The notes: generated by a model from the sequence alone, not told the origin. A DNA stretch of 64,000 nt from Bacteroidales bacterium (GCA_017959005.1 JAGDBO010000006.1:1-64000), one strand, 5' to 3'; numbered from the stretch's first letter, positions 25,253 to 35,298 are shown. Translations and numbers: made by a program.

Positions 25253-26317
25253 ATGAAGTTATCACAGTTTAAATTTCCGTTTAGAACGGAACTTATTGCC
25301 AAGGAACCTCCTCGCTTCAGAGATGAGTGTAAACTTATGGTAATGCGCAGAATCTCAGGCAAAATTGAGAACAAGCTTTTTAAAAATATCTTGGATTACG
25401 CCCGTGAGGGAGATATCTTTGTTTTGAATGACACTAAGGTATTCCCAGCACGTCTCCACGGAAAGAAGGAGAAGACGGGAGCGGATATTGAGGTATCACT
25501 CCTCAGAGAGTTGAACAGAGAGCAGCGTCTTTGGGACGTTCTGGTAGACCCGGCTCGTAAAATCAGAATAGGTAACAAGCTCTATTTTGGTGAGGATGAG
25601 GCTCTTGTCGCTGAGGTTATAGATAATACAACCTCCAGAGGAAGAACTCTCCGTTTCCTTTATGACGGAAGTTATGAGGATTTCCGCAACACCCTCTTCA
25701 GCGTTGGAGAGTTCCCAATTCCAAAGGAGATACGTCTGCACCCTAACGAGTCTGACGTAGAGAACTTTAACACCATCTTTGCAAAGCACGAGGGTGCCGT
25801 TTCCGCACCTGCTGCAGGCTTGCACTTTAGCCGTGAACTCTTTAAGAGAATGGAGATTAAGGGTGTAGATTACACCTTTATTACCTCCCACGTAGGACTC
25901 AGCCACTTTGGAGGAGTAGACGTTGAGGATCTCTCCAAGCATAAGATGGGCTCAGAGAGAATGATTATCTCAGAGGAGAGTGCTGAGAAGATTAACAAGG
26001 CTAAGGATGAGGGACACAAGGTATTTGCTATAGGAATCACCGTAGCAAGAGCTTTGGAGACTCCGGTAACAACTACCAACCGTGTTAAACCTTTTGACGG
26101 TTGGACCAACAAGTTCATCTTCCCTCCTTATGACTTTAAGATTGCAGATGCACTTGTTACAAACTTCCACCATCCTCTCTCCACTATGCTTATGTGCCAG
26201 GCGGCATTTGGTGGATATCAGAAAGTTATGGCTGCTTACAAGCAGGCTATGCATGGAAAGGAGGCCAAGGATATCTACAAATTTGGCGTTTACGGAGATG
26301 CAATGCTGATAGTTTAA
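25253..26317 (+). CDS. queA: S-adenosylmethionine:tRNA ribosyltransferase-isomerase
   Basis: QueA transfers and isomerises the ribosyl group of AdoMet onto 7-aminomethyl-7-deazaguanine in tRNA, forming epoxyqueuosine. The 354 residues match the family. The N-terminal SQFKFPFRTELIA, the NDTKVFPARLHG, GAVSAPAAGLHF and TNFHHPLSTM motifs are intact. It lies next to truB, giving a two-gene tRNA modification pair; an imperfect hairpin terminator follows at 26392. Confidence 0.96.
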   Translation: MKLSQFKFPFRTELIAKEPPRFRDECKLMVMRRISGKIENKLFKNILDYAREGDIFVLNDTKVFPARLHGKKEKTGADIEVSLLRELNREQRLWDVLVDPARKIRIGNKLYFGEDEALVAEVIDNTTSRGRTLRFLYDGSYEDFRNTLFSVGEFPIPKEIRLHPNESDVENFNTIFAKHEGAVSAPAAGLHFSRELFKRMEIKGVDYTFITSHVGLSHFGGVDVEDLSKHKMGSERMIISEESAEKINKAKDEGHKVFAIGITVARALETPVTTTNRVKPFDGWTNKFIFPPYDFKIADALVTNFHHPLSTMLMCQAAFGGYQKVMAAYKQAMHGKEAKDIYKFGVYGDAMLIV

Positions 26318-26391
26318 AAGGGCACTGCAACCGGCACAAAATCAGGAGAATAAAAACTTCTTGAGTCAAATGTACCGGATGGTAACCGGTT

Positions 26392-26429
26392 ACGGCGGCG
26401 GATGATTATCTTGCCGCCGTTTAATTTTT
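26392..26429 (+). terminator. Hairpin terminator after queA
   Basis: ACGGCGGC (26392-26399) pairs with GCCGCCGT (26413-26420) across a 13-base loop, followed by TTAATTTTTA. The dprA start codon comes right after it at 26430, so it could also lie in the dprA leader. Confidence 0.65.
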
Positions 26430-27569
26430 ATGGATGTGAGAAAAGAAGCGTTGATTTGTGCCATGAGCCGGTTGCTGATTAATCATCCCCGCACCGGCCG
26501 CATATTGTTGGAAGCATCAGAAGATGCTCTCAACAGATTGCTCTCTGAAGGAAAATCATTTGTTGTTGAACTACTCGGAAAGGAGAAGGGGAAAGAGGTA
26601 GCCTCTGAACTCTTCTCAAGCGAGATGATTGAGTGGGCTGAGAAGGAGGCGGATTGGTATGAGAAGAAGAGGGTCTTGATTCTCCCCATAACTTCACCTT
26701 TGTATCCTCCGCTTTTGAGGGAGTGCGCGGATGCCCCCTTTGCTCTCTATTACAAAGGAGTAAGAAGTGATAAAGAGGCTGATTCCAAGATCTTTGGGAG
26801 TAGAATGCTGAGCGTTGTAGGGACCCGCCTTGCCTCCCAGTACGGCAGAGAGTGCTCTACTTTAATAATTTCAGAACTTGCCCAGTATGTTCCCAAACTC
26901 CAGATTATAAGCGGGTTGGCAATGGGAATAGACGGTTGTGCCCACACGGCCGCCCTGGATAACTCCCTGGAAACCTTTGCGGTACTCCCCTGCGGCATAG
27001 ACCAGATTTACCCGGCATCTCACAGAGATATGGCTGTGAGAATTCTGGAGCAGGGAGGAGTTCTGACGGAGTACCCCAGAGGTATTAAACCACTGAGAAG
27101 AAACTTTTTACAGCGCAACCGCATAATCTCCGGAATGAGTCACGCATTGTTGGTTGTAGAGAGCCGGGTAAGCGGCGGTTCTATGAGCAGTGTGGAGTAT
27201 TCATCCGGTTACAGCAGAGAGATCTTTGCGGTTCCGGGCAGGATGTGCGATGCCAACTCCTACGGCTGTAACTACCTCATAAATAAGAACGTTGCACAAC
27301 TGGTTCTCAACGCAACTTCCATTGTAAACTCAATGGGGTGGGCTAAAGACAAGATCTCAGATATCCTCGCTCAGCCTACTCTCTTTTCCGCAACCCGGGA
27401 GTTGAAGGCAAAATTATTACTATCTTTATCATTTGTTAAAGGAATAGATGAAGAGTCACTTATTCAGGAGAGCGGAGCCGAGGTTGGAGATGTGAGTCTT
27501 GCTCTGCTGGAGTTGGAACTGGAGGGGAAGATACGGAAGATGGCCTCCGGAGGCTGGATTAAGTGCTAA
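26430..27569 (+). CDS. dprA: DNA-processing protein DprA
   Basis: DprA loads RecA onto incoming single-stranded DNA during natural transformation and is present in many non-competent species too. The 379-residue protein has an N-terminal helical region, the Rossmann-like core with VGTRLASQYG, SGLAMGIDGCAHTAAL and LPCGIDQIYPASHR, the RNRIISGMSHALLVVES motif, and a C-terminal winged-helix region from about residue 320 (DprA_WH type). The nearest neighbours are truB-queA upstream and tatD 28 bp downstream. Confidence 0.95.
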   Translation: MDVRKEALICAMSRLLINHPRTGRILLEASEDALNRLLSEGKSFVVELLGKEKGKEVASELFSSEMIEWAEKEADWYEKKRVLILPITSPLYPPLLRECADAPFALYYKGVRSDKEADSKIFGSRMLSVVGTRLASQYGRECSTLIISELAQYVPKLQIISGLAMGIDGCAHTAALDNSLETFAVLPCGIDQIYPASHRDMAVRILEQGGVLTEYPRGIKPLRRNFLQRNRIISGMSHALLVVESRVSGGSMSSVEYSSGYSREIFAVPGRMCDANSYGCNYLINKNVAQLVLNATSIVNSMGWAKDKISDILAQPTLFSATRELKAKLLLSLSFVKGIDEESLIQESGAEVGDVSLALLELELEGKIRKMASGGWIKC

Positions 27570-27597
27570 ACTATTGTTAATAAGAGAATTGGAAAAG

Positions 27598-28365
27598 TTG
27601 AGATTCATAGATACCCACACTCATCCTTACGATGAGGCTTTTGACCAGGACCGCCCTCAGGCTCTTCAGAGAGCGCTGGATGAAGGAGTGGACAGGTGGA
27701 TATTCCCCGGAATAGACATCTCTACCTACAAGGTTCAGAGGGAGTTGGCCAATAGTTACAAGGGGAGAGCCTTTATGGCAATGGGACTCCATCCAACCTC
27801 CGTCTCCTCTAACTGGAAGGAGGAGTTGGAGTTTGCACTCAATAAGCTGGAGGAGGACGGGGACTATGTGGCTGTGGGTGAGATAGGTTTGGACGGTTAC
27901 TGGAGCAGGGAGTTTATGGAGCAGCAGAAGCAAGTGCTTGAGGCCCAGTTAGATTACGCCGTTTCAAAATCTCTTCCGGTGATTATACATGAGAGAAGCA
28001 CTACGGAGGAGATGCTGGATTTGATGGAAAAGTACCGCGGAAAAGTAACCGGAGTTTTCCATGCATTTACCGGCAGCATAGAGACTTACAGGAGAATTCA
28101 CCGCCTGGGCTTCAAAGTTGGAATAGGGGGAGTGGTAACCTTCAAGAATGCGGGAGTGGCAAAGACGGTGGTGGATATTCCGCTTGAGGAGATTCTGCTG
28201 GAGACGGATTCTCCCTGGCTGACACCCGCACCGCACCGAGGGACTAGAAATGAGAGTTCTTATATTCCGCTGATAGCAAGTAAAATAGCGGAGTGTAAAA
28301 ATATTCCTCTGAGTGAGGTGGCGGCAGTTACCACCCGCAACGCAGAGGAGCTGTTTAAGTTGTAA
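27598..28365 (+). CDS. tatD: TatD family metal-dependent hydrolase
   Basis: TatD proteins are amidohydrolase-fold enzymes with DNase activity in several studied members. Hallmarks are the metal motif DTHTHPYDEAF at the N-terminus, GEIGLDGYW with the bridging Glu, HAFTGS, and ETDSPWLTP near the C-terminus. There is no ATG between the dprA stop and the HxH motif: the in-frame frame runs back into dprA from 27499. I chose TTG 27598 (MRFIDTHTH, 255 residues) because it gives the canonical N-terminus; TTG 27589 or 27574 are alternatives. The ansA start follows 16 bp after the stop. Confidence 0.88.
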   Translation: MRFIDTHTHPYDEAFDQDRPQALQRALDEGVDRWIFPGIDISTYKVQRELANSYKGRAFMAMGLHPTSVSSNWKEELEFALNKLEEDGDYVAVGEIGLDGYWSREFMEQQKQVLEAQLDYAVSKSLPVIIHERSTTEEMLDLMEKYRGKVTGVFHAFTGSIETYRRIHRLGFKVGIGGVVTFKNAGVAKTVVDIPLEEILLETDSPWLTPAPHRGTRNESSYIPLIASKIAECKNIPLSEVAAVTTRNAEELFKL

Positions 28366-28381
28366 AGAGAGCAACAGAGAT

Positions 28382-29416
28382 ATGAAAAGGAAAATTTTGA
28401 TGATTTATACCGGTGGAACCATCGGGATGAAGCAAGATGAAAAGTCACTGGCACTTGTGCCGGTAGATATCAGCCAGATTCAGGAGGAGGTGCCGGAACT
28501 GAAAAAGTTCGGTTACAGCATAGACACCTATTCCTTTGATCCGGTGATAGATTCCAGTGATATCACTCCGGCCTTCTGGGTGAATCTGTGCAACCTTATA
28601 AAGAAGAACTACGAGAAGTATGACGGCTTTGTAATTCTGCACGGCACTGATACTATGTCATATACGGCATCTGCCCTCAGTTTTATGATGGAGGATTTGG
28701 CAAAGCCGGTGGTGCTTACAGGAAGCCAACTCCCTGTGGGAATGCTAAGAACGGACGGCAAGGAGAACATCATCTCATCTATCGAGATAGCAGCAGCGGT
28801 AGACGAGACTGGCCACGCAATGGTGCCGGAGGTCTGCATATACTTTGAGAGTCAGCTCTATAGGGGTAACCGCACCACCAAATACAATGCGGAAAACTTC
28901 CGCGCCTTCCGCTCCGCAAACTACCCGGTTCTGGCAGACGTGGGAATCCATATCAAGTTCAACCGCTCTCTGATTCAGTACCCTAAGAGGTGGGATATGC
29001 CGCTTAAACTGAGAACGAAACTGGACACCAACGTGGCAATACTGAAGATTTTCCCCGGCATTACCCCTGCCGCCATAGATGCGGTTCTGGGAACCAAGGG
29101 GTGCCGCGCAGTGGTTCTGGAGACATTTGGCAGCGGAAACGCTCCAACCACCAGACAATTTGTCTCCACCATCAAGAAATGGGTGAAGAAGGGACTGATT
29201 GTGGTAAATGTGACTCAGTGTCAGGCAGGTAAGGTAGATATGGGAGCCTATGCAACCGGCGTTGCCCTCAGAGAGGCGGGAGTTGTGAGCGGTTATGACA
29301 GCACTACAGAAGCCACTCTATGTAAGCTCTTTGTACTTTTGGGGCGCTATTCTTCCTCCGCGATGGTTAAAAAAGAGTTGCAGAAGTGCCTCTGCGGGGA
29401 GATTTCAATAAAATAG
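28382..29416 (+). CDS. ansA: Type I (cytoplasmic) L-asparaginase
   Basis: This enzyme hydrolyses asparagine to aspartate and ammonia. The 344-residue protein starts at ATG 28382 (MKRKILMIYTGGTIGM) with AGAGA upstream; the frame extends back to 28313 but that would overlap tatD without a family N-terminus. The two catalytic threonine regions YTGGTIG and LHGTDTMSYTA are intact, and there is no signal peptide, consistent with the type I form. It is likely co-transcribed with dprA and tatD. Confidence 0.93.
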   Translation: MKRKILMIYTGGTIGMKQDEKSLALVPVDISQIQEEVPELKKFGYSIDTYSFDPVIDSSDITPAFWVNLCNLIKKNYEKYDGFVILHGTDTMSYTASALSFMMEDLAKPVVLTGSQLPVGMLRTDGKENIISSIEIAAAVDETGHAMVPEVCIYFESQLYRGNRTTKYNAENFRAFRSANYPVLADVGIHIKFNRSLIQYPKRWDMPLKLRTKLDTNVAILKIFPGITPAAIDAVLGTKGCRAVVLETFGSGNAPTTRQFVSTIKKWVKKGLIVVNVTQCQAGKVDMGAYATGVALREAGVVSGYDSTTEATLCKLFVLLGRYSSSAMVKKELQKCLCGEISIK

Positions 29417-29448
29417 GGGGGCGAGTATTACAGAGTCAAAATTTTTGC

Positions 29449-29455
29449 TAACTTG
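29449..29455 (+). promoter_or_regulatory. Possible -7 box of the ExbB/ExbD operon
   Basis: TAACTTG lies in the 122-bp gap before the exbB-like gene and resembles TAnnTTTG with one T missing. Transcription from here would give an AT-rich leader of about 75 nt. The match is weak. Confidence 0.3.
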
Positions 29456-29538
29456 CACCTTGATTCAGCGACACGTTGAAACTTTAGAAAAATAATAACA
29501 GATAAACATTGTTTAATACTTTAATCACAACAAAATTT

Positions 29539-30348
29539 ATGAAAAAAATTTTCATGTTTTTGGCAGTTGCAGGCCTAATGGCTATCACTGCCCAGAACGC
29601 AGTAGCTCAGGATGAAGCACAGGCTGAGAATGCAACAGAGCAGGTAGCTCCAGCACCTCAGGAGGATGTTCAGGCACCTGTTGATGAGCAGAACATTTTC
29701 AACCAGAAGTCTGATAAGCCTCTTTATCAGCAGATTAAGACTAAATTCATCGAGGGTGGTCCTGCTTTCATGGTATGGGTTGTTCTCTGCCTTATCCTTG
29801 GTCTTGCAGTTGCAATTGAGAGAATTATCTATCTCAGCATGGCAACAACAAACACCAACAAACTCATTGCTGACGTTGAGGATGCTCTTAAGGCTGGTGG
29901 CGTTGAGAAAGCAAAGGAACTTTGCCGTAACACCCGCGGTCCTGTAGCTTCTATCTTCTATCAGGGTCTTGACCACTACAATGAGGGTCTTGCAAGTGTT
30001 GAGAAGAACATTACTGCATATGGTGGAGTTCAGATGGGTAGATTGGAGAGCGGTCTTTCTTGGATTGCTTTGTTCATCGCTCTTGCTCCTATGTTGGGAT
30101 TCTTGGGAACAGTTGTCGGTATGGTTAGCGCATTCGATGCTATCGAGGCTGCAGGTGATATTTCTCCAACCGTTGTAGCAGGTGGTATTAAAGTGGCTTT
30201 GATTACAACCATCGCCGGTTTGATCGTTGCCGTTATTCTTCAGATTTTCTACAACATTATCGTTGCAAAGATTGACTCCATCGTTAACTCAATGGAGGAT
30301 GCTTCAATCAACTTCGTAGACGTACTTACTAAATTTAATAATAAATAA
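29539..30348 (+). CDS. exbB: MotA/TolQ/ExbB proton channel family protein
   Basis: This is the proton-channel subunit that, with ExbD, energises TonB-dependent transport or envelope work. The 269-residue protein starts at ATG 29539 (the frame opens earlier at 29509), has a signal peptide ending near AVAQ (about residue 24), a Pro/Gln/Glu-rich periplasmic stretch, then three membrane helices: about 70-90, 155-180 and 200-230. The helix pair with LSWIALFIALAPMLGFLGTVVGM is the conserved channel core. It leads an operon with a small membrane protein and two ExbD proteins. The added N-terminal exported region is common in Bacteroidota ExbB proteins. Confidence 0.92.
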   Translation: MKKIFMFLAVAGLMAITAQNAVAQDEAQAENATEQVAPAPQEDVQAPVDEQNIFNQKSDKPLYQQIKTKFIEGGPAFMVWVVLCLILGLAVAIERIIYLSMATTNTNKLIADVEDALKAGGVEKAKELCRNTRGPVASIFYQGLDHYNEGLASVEKNITAYGGVQMGRLESGLSWIALFIALAPMLGFLGTVVGMVSAFDAIEAAGDISPTVVAGGIKVALITTIAGLIVAVILQIFYNIIVAKIDSIVNSMEDASINFVDVLTKFNNK

Positions 30349-30363
30349 TCAGTTCAAAGAGTT

Positions 30364-30777
30364 ATGAAGAACAAATCTTTGAAATTATTCTTTTATGTAC
30401 TGCTGATTATCTCAGTTGTCATTGGCCTTGCATTCCTTTTCTTCAACGGCGATGATAACAAGATGGTCTCTCCAATTCTCAATTGGGCGTACATCCTTCT
30501 GTTCATCGGAATAGTGTTGGCTGTTATTCTGCCTTTGATATTCCGCAGCGGAAGAGGTGGAAAGAAGACTCTTTGGGAACTGGTCATTTTGGTAGCAGTA
30601 CTGTTGGTATCCTTCCTGCTCGCTTCAGGAAATGCGGTATCACTCTCTCCGAGTGTACCTGAGCCAACACACGGCACTTTAAAGATGACGGACACCGTCC
30701 TCATTACATCTATTATTCTGCTGGTTGGTGCTATTTTGGCAACCATCTTTGGCAGCTTGTTAAGGAAAAAGTCTTAA
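30364..30777 (+). CDS. Small four-helix membrane protein of the ExbB/ExbD operon
   Basis: I do not recognise a named family. The 137-residue protein is mostly hydrophobic, with helices at about 8-28, 38-60, 69-87 and 108-131, and a positively charged loop RSGRGGKK after the second helix. It lies 15 bp after exbB and 15 bp before the first exbD. Similar small proteins occupy this slot in related genomes. A structural or assembly role in the ExbB-ExbD motor is a reasonable inference, no more. Confidence 0.75.
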   Translation: MKNKSLKLFFYVLLIISVVIGLAFLFFNGDDNKMVSPILNWAYILLFIGIVLAVILPLIFRSGRGGKKTLWELVILVAVLLVSFLLASGNAVSLSPSVPEPTHGTLKMTDTVLITSIILLVGAILATIFGSLLRKKS

Positions 30778-30792
30778 ATTTAGGTAAGTAAC

Positions 30793-31371
30793 ATGGCAAA
30801 GAAAACACCCGAGATCAATGCTTCCAGTCAGGCGGACATTGCGTTCTTGCTTTTGGTGTTCTTCCTGATTACCACAACAATGGATGTGGATAAAGGTCTT
30901 CAGAGGAAACTTCCTCCGATGCCGGAAGAGAATCAGCAGCAGGACGAGGTGAAGATCAACCGTAGAAACATTGTGGTTGTGAAAATCAACGCACAAGACA
31001 GAATTATGGTTGGTTCCAAACCTACTGATGTTAGCGAGATCAAGGATCAGATAGTAGAGTTTTTGACCAACCCTAATGATGACCCTAACAAGCCTGAGAA
31101 GGAGGTTAAGTTCATCAAAGGATTGGGTAATTACGCTGTATCCAAAGGTGTGGTTTCATTGCAGAATGATAAGGGTACACTGTACAACACGTACATTCAG
31201 GTTCAGAACGAGATCGTTAGAGCAATCAACGAGATTCGTGACCAATTCTCTACCCAACATTACGGCAAGAAATTCGCACAGTTGGACGAAGATCATCAGA
31301 AAATTGTCAAAGAGGCTGTACCTCAGAACATTTCCGAGGCAGAGCCTAAGGACGTAAAAGCTAAGAAGTAG
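30793..31371 (+). CDS. exbD: ExbD/TolR family protein, first copy
   Basis: The 192-residue protein has a short cytoplasmic N-terminus, one membrane helix (about 14-32) with the proton-coupling Asp in SQADIAFLLLVFF (D15), and a periplasmic domain. The C-terminal part has an extra charged tail beyond the usual ~140 residues. It is paired with a second, shorter ExbD 9 bp downstream, as in many Bacteroidota where two different ExbD chains accompany one ExbB. Confidence 0.92.
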   Translation: MAKKTPEINASSQADIAFLLLVFFLITTTMDVDKGLQRKLPPMPEENQQQDEVKINRRNIVVVKINAQDRIMVGSKPTDVSEIKDQIVEFLTNPNDDPNKPEKEVKFIKGLGNYAVSKGVVSLQNDKGTLYNTYIQVQNEIVRAINEIRDQFSTQHYGKKFAQLDEDHQKIVKEAVPQNISEAEPKDVKAKK

Positions 31372-31380
31372 GAGGTTATT

Positions 31381-31842
31381 ATGGGAAGATTTAGAAAAAG
31401 TGGAAAAAAGGTTGCACCTGCTATCAGTACTGCATCCCTTCCGGACATTGTCTTTATGCTTTTGTTCTTCTTTATGATATCCACCTCTTTCCGTCAGACG
31501 GATAAGTTGGTACAGGTTAAACTTCCTGGAGCAACTGAGAACGTTAAGCTTGAGAGAAAGGATTTGACATCCTATATCTATATAGGTTCTCCTATCCCTT
31601 CAAAACAGGCTCAGTACGGAACGGATTCACGTATTCAGCTGAACGATTCCTATAGGACAATCAATGAGATCCGTGACTTTATCGCATCAGAGAGAGAGTC
31701 ACTCTCAGAGCAGGATAAGGCAGAAATGACTGTCGCTATCAAGGCTGATGAGAACGTCCGCATGGGTATCATTACAGATGTAAAGCAAGAACTTAGACGT
31801 TGTTCTGCCCTCAAGATTATGTACGTTGCACGTCAAAAATAA
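31381..31842 (+). CDS. exbD: ExbD/TolR family protein, second copy
   Basis: The 153-residue protein has the standard ExbD layout: basic N-terminus, a membrane helix with the conserved Asp in SLPDIVFMLLFFF (D22), and a periplasmic domain ending in EELRRC-like ALKIMYVARQK. It differs clearly from the first ExbD, so the two are old paralogues and not a recent duplication. It is the last gene of the operon; a strong terminator follows. Confidence 0.93.
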   Translation: MGRFRKSGKKVAPAISTASLPDIVFMLLFFFMISTSFRQTDKLVQVKLPGATENVKLERKDLTSYIYIGSPIPSKQAQYGTDSRIQLNDSYRTINEIRDFIASERESLSEQDKAEMTVAIKADENVRMGIITDVKQELRRCSALKIMYVARQK

Positions 31843-31860
31843 TCTGAGGTAGAGTGAGAA

Positions 31861-31893
31861 AAAGCCGCAACCGAAAGGTATGCGGCTTTTTTT
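31861..31893 (+). terminator. Intrinsic terminator of the ExbB/ExbD operon
   Basis: AAAGCCGCA (31861-31869) pairs with TGCGGCTTT (31881-31889), followed by a run of T. It lies 18 bp after the second exbD stop. Confidence 0.9.
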
Positions 31894-31909
31894 GTACCCT
31901 CATTTTTAG

Positions 31910-31917
31910 TAAATTTG
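31910..31917 (+). promoter_or_regulatory. Putative -7 box of the phosphatase/SGNH gene
   Basis: TAAATTTG matches TAnnTTTG fully. It lies 31 bp before the ATG at 31949 and just after the preceding terminator. Confidence 0.5.
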
Positions 31918-31948
31918 CATCTGATGTACCGAATTAATTCAAGTTGTT

Positions 31949-33871
31949 ATGAAATTCAAATCATTTATATCTAAGGTAGCCGTTGTATTTGCTGCTTTAA
32001 TGTTTTTGTTTTCAACCTCTTACGCGCAGGAACACAAGCATTGTAAGAAAGAGGAACCAAACGCTAAGTATGTATTTCTATTTATAGGTGACGGTATGGG
32101 TTTTGCCCATATTGCTCTTACTGAGGCATATAAATCTGAAGTTAAGGGAAAGATAGGAAGTGAGCCGCTGCTCTTTACTCAGTTCCCTGTAATGGGTATG
32201 GCTACTACATATTCCGCTTCCAACAATATAACCTGCTCATCTGCAGCAGCTACTGCACTTGCATCAGGAATAAAAACATTCAACGGAGCTGTAGGTGTTT
32301 ATCCGGATTCCATTCCGGTCTATCAGATTTCATACAAACTGAAGGATTTGGGTTACAAGATTGGTCTTATGACAACCGTAACCATAGACCATGCAACTCC
32401 TGCATGTTTCTATGCACACAATACAAAGAGGTCTGATTACTTCAACATTGCAATGGAACTTCCGGAGTCCGGCTTTGATTTCTTTGGCGGCGGCGGATTT
32501 GGCGGAGCCAAGGCAAAGGATATTGAGAATCCGGAAAAGCAGATTTATGATAAGGTTGCAAAGTACGGTTACACTGTTGCTTACGGAGTAGATGATTACA
32601 AGGCAAAGAAGGGTTCTGCAGATAAGATGATTCTCTTCCAGGCAGATAAGAGCAGGAAGGATAAGATTCTGCCTTACGCTTGCGGAAGAAGTGCAAATGA
32701 TCTCTCTTTAAAGCAGGTTGTTGAATCTGCAATTGATTTCCTCTACACTCCGGACGGAAAGGGTTTCTTTATGATGTGTGAAGGTGGAAAGATAGATTAT
32801 GCCGCTCATAACAATGACGCAGCCAACACCATTATGGAGACAATAGATATGGATGAGGCTATTGCGGTTGCTTATGACTTTTACAAAAAGCATCCGGATG
32901 AGACTCTGATTGTTGTAACTGCAGACCATGAGACAGGAGGTCTAACGCTTGGAAGAGAGAAGGGCTATAAGATGTATCTTAATGAGATTGAGAAGGTTGT
33001 TAAAGAGTCCAAGCAGTCTGACATTACACTGGACAACTATATGACTAAGGATGTTAGAGATACCCTCTCAAAGAAGGCACGCATTGGCTGGACAACCAGA
33101 AGCCATACAGGAATTGCAGTTCCCGTATTTGCAGTTGGTTCTCACAGCAGCCTCTTTGCTGGCCGTCAGAACAACACGGACATTCCTAAGAATATTATGA
33201 AGGCAATGGGTGCAACCGCCCCTTATACAGACCATTACTACAAGAGAAAGGCAATCTTTGACAAGGATACTCCAATTAATTCAAATGATATTGTCTTCCT
33301 TGGCAACTCTCTTACCGAGGGTGGAAAATGGGCAGACTACTTTGCAGACGTAAACGAGAAACTTGCAAAGAAGGGAGGCGCAATCCGTAACCGCGGAATA
33401 GTTGGTGATACCTTTGGAGGTATAGACGCCCGATTGGATCAGATACTTCCGGGCCAACCAAAGACTATCTTCTTCCTTACCGGAGCAAATGATGTAAGTC
33501 ATGACCTTTCAGCAGATTCCATTGCCAACGGAATCATCAACGTTGTAAAGAGGATTAAGAGAGAGAGTCCAAAGACCAAGATATATCTTCAGAGTCTGCT
33601 CCCTATAAACGAGAGCTTCAAGAGATACAGACTTCTTACAGGAAAGACTGCTATGTTCTCTGAGATTAACGCCAAACTGAAAGAGATGGCAAAGGAGGAG
33701 AAGGTTACCTTTATTGAACTCTATCCGCTCTTCCTTACCAACGGACCTGAGGATCTGAAACTTCCTGCATCTGAGCAGGTTCTGAATCCTAACATCACCA
33801 GAGACGGACTCCATCTTACACAGGACGGATATAAGATTTGGGCGGAAGCAATTAGAAAATATGTGAAATAA
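31949..33871 (+). CDS. Exported alkaline phosphatase fused to an SGNH/GDSL hydrolase
   Basis: This is a two-domain 640-residue exported protein with a signal peptide ending near residue 26. Residues ~38-430 are an alkaline phosphatase of the PhoA superfamily: D48 in IGDGMG, nucleophile Ser97 in TCSSAAATA, metal ligands E278, D283 and H287, D326/H327 in ADHETGG, and H386. Residues ~445-640 are an SGNH hydrolase: GNSLT with Ser454, GDTFGG, GAND (512-515) and DGLHLT with D619 and H622. Both catalytic sets look complete, so it could remove a phosphate and an ester or acetyl group from the same molecule. The substrate is unknown. Confidence 0.9.
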   Translation: MKFKSFISKVAVVFAALMFLFSTSYAQEHKHCKKEEPNAKYVFLFIGDGMGFAHIALTEAYKSEVKGKIGSEPLLFTQFPVMGMATTYSASNNITCSSAAATALASGIKTFNGAVGVYPDSIPVYQISYKLKDLGYKIGLMTTVTIDHATPACFYAHNTKRSDYFNIAMELPESGFDFFGGGGFGGAKAKDIENPEKQIYDKVAKYGYTVAYGVDDYKAKKGSADKMILFQADKSRKDKILPYACGRSANDLSLKQVVESAIDFLYTPDGKGFFMMCEGGKIDYAAHNNDAANTIMETIDMDEAIAVAYDFYKKHPDETLIVVTADHETGGLTLGREKGYKMYLNEIEKVVKESKQSDITLDNYMTKDVRDTLSKKARIGWTTRSHTGIAVPVFAVGSHSSLFAGRQNNTDIPKNIMKAMGATAPYTDHYYKRKAIFDKDTPINSNDIVFLGNSLTEGGKWADYFADVNEKLAKKGGAIRNRGIVGDTFGGIDARLDQILPGQPKTIFFLTGANDVSHDLSADSIANGIINVVKRIKRESPKTKIYLQSLLPINESFKRYRLLTGKTAMFSEINAKLKEMAKEEKVTFIELYPLFLTNGPEDLKLPASEQVLNPNITRDGLHLTQDGYKIWAEAIRKYVK

Positions 33872-33882
33872 AAATAAGAGAT

Positions 33883-35280
33883 ATGGGAGAATTTACAAGA
33901 AAGAACATTAAGCAACTTCTTAAGGAAAAACCTGGTTGTGAGGTTGTTGTTAAAGGATGGGTAAGAACCAAAAGAGGAAACAAGAATGTCTCTTTTATAG
34001 CACTTAATGACGGTAGTACAATAAACAATATGCAGGTTGTCTGCGCCGGAGATAAGTTCAGCGAGGAACAACTTAAAGATGTAACCACCGGAGCTTGCCT
34101 ATGCGTTAAAGGTCAGCTTGTTGAGAGTATGGGTAAAGGGCAGAGCGTAGAGGTTCAGGCAACAGAGATTGAGATCTTTGGAAAGGCAGATCCTCAGGAT
34201 TATCCTCTTCAGAAGAAGGGACACTCAATGGAGTTTTTGCGTGAGATTGCTCACATGAGAATGAGGACCAATACCTTTGGCTGCGTTATGAGAATCCGCA
34301 ACGCAATGGCCTTTGCAATTCACAAATACTTTAACGAGCACGGCTTCTATTATCTTCATACTCCGCTCATTACAGAGAGTGACTGTGAGGGTGCCGGTGA
34401 GATGTTCCAGGTAACTACAATGGATCTGAAGAACATCCCAATCTCCAAAGAGACAGGTGAGGTAGACTACTCTTCAGACTTCTTTGGAAAGCAGACCGCT
34501 CTTACCGTAAGCGGACAGTTGGAGGGTGAGTTGGGAGCAACCGCACTTGGAAAGATTTATACATTCGGTCCTACTTTCCGTGCAGAGAACTCCAACACTC
34601 CTCGCCACCTTGCAGAGTTCTGGATGATAGAACCAGAGATGGCTTTCTATGACAACAATGATAATATGGAACTTGCAGAGGACTTCATTAAGTACCTGGT
34701 TAACTACGCTTTGGAGAACTGCGGAGAAGACCTCCAGTTCCTCAACGATATGTTTGACAAGGGGCTCATAGAGAGAATGAAGAGCGTTACTCAGACAACC
34801 TTCCAGAGAGTTACCTACACGGAAGCCATCGAGATACTTGAGAAGAGCGGTGAGAAGTTTGAGTTCCCGGTTCACTGGGGCACAGACCTTCAGAGCGAGC
34901 ACGAGAGATATCTTGTGGAGAAGCACTTTGGCAAACCGGTGATTCTTACGGACTTCCCTAAGGATATTAAGGCCTTCTACATGAAGCAGAATGATGACGG
35001 AAAGACCGTTCGCGGTATGGATGTACTCTTCCCTAAGATTGGTGAGATCATTGGCGGAAGTGAAAGAGAGCCTTCTTATGAGAAGATAATGAAGAGGATA
35101 GAGGAACTCAAGATGGATACCAAGAACCTCTGGTGGTACCTTGATACCCGCCGTTGGGGAACCTGTCCTCACGCAGGATTCGGATTGGGCTTTGAGCGTC
35201 TGCTTCTCTTTGTTACAGGAATGCAGAACATAAGAGACGTGATTCCGTTCCCAAGAACTCCAAAGAACGCAGAATTCTAA
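33883..35280 (+). CDS. asnS: Asparaginyl-tRNA synthetase
   Basis: AsnS is a class IIb synthetase that charges tRNA-Asn. The 465 residues have an N-terminal OB-fold anticodon domain ([19 protein letters not shown]), motif 2 with [21 protein letters not shown] and motif 3 with [10 protein letters not shown]. The start at ATG 33883 lies 11 bp after the phosphatase stop. Together with ansA in this window it ties into asparagine use, although the two are not adjacent. Confidence 0.97.
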   Translation: MGEFTRKNIKQLLKEKPGCEVVVKGWVRTKRGNKNVSFIALNDGSTINNMQVVCAGDKFSEEQLKDVTTGACLCVKGQLVESMGKGQSVEVQATEIEIFGKADPQDYPLQKKGHSMEFLREIAHMRMRTNTFGCVMRIRNAMAFAIHKYFNEHGFYYLHTPLITESDCEGAGEMFQVTTMDLKNIPISKETGEVDYSSDFFGKQTALTVSGQLEGELGATALGKIYTFGPTFRAENSNTPRHLAEFWMIEPEMAFYDNNDNMELAEDFIKYLVNYALENCGEDLQFLNDMFDKGLIERMKSVTQTTFQRVTYTEAIEILEKSGEKFEFPVHWGTDLQSEHERYLVEKHFGKPVILTDFPKDIKAFYMKQNDDGKTVRGMDVLFPKIGEIIGGSEREPSYEKIMKRIEELKMDTKNLWWYLDTRRWGTCPHAGFGLGFERLLLFVTGMQNIRDVIPFPRTPKNAEF

Positions 35281-35298
35281 CAGAAAAAAACAATAGGT

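Noticed and set aside
27499..27597. Longer tatD start inside dprA
   Set aside because: It would add ~33 residues out of dprA coding sequence, without similarity to TatD N-termini, before the metal motif.
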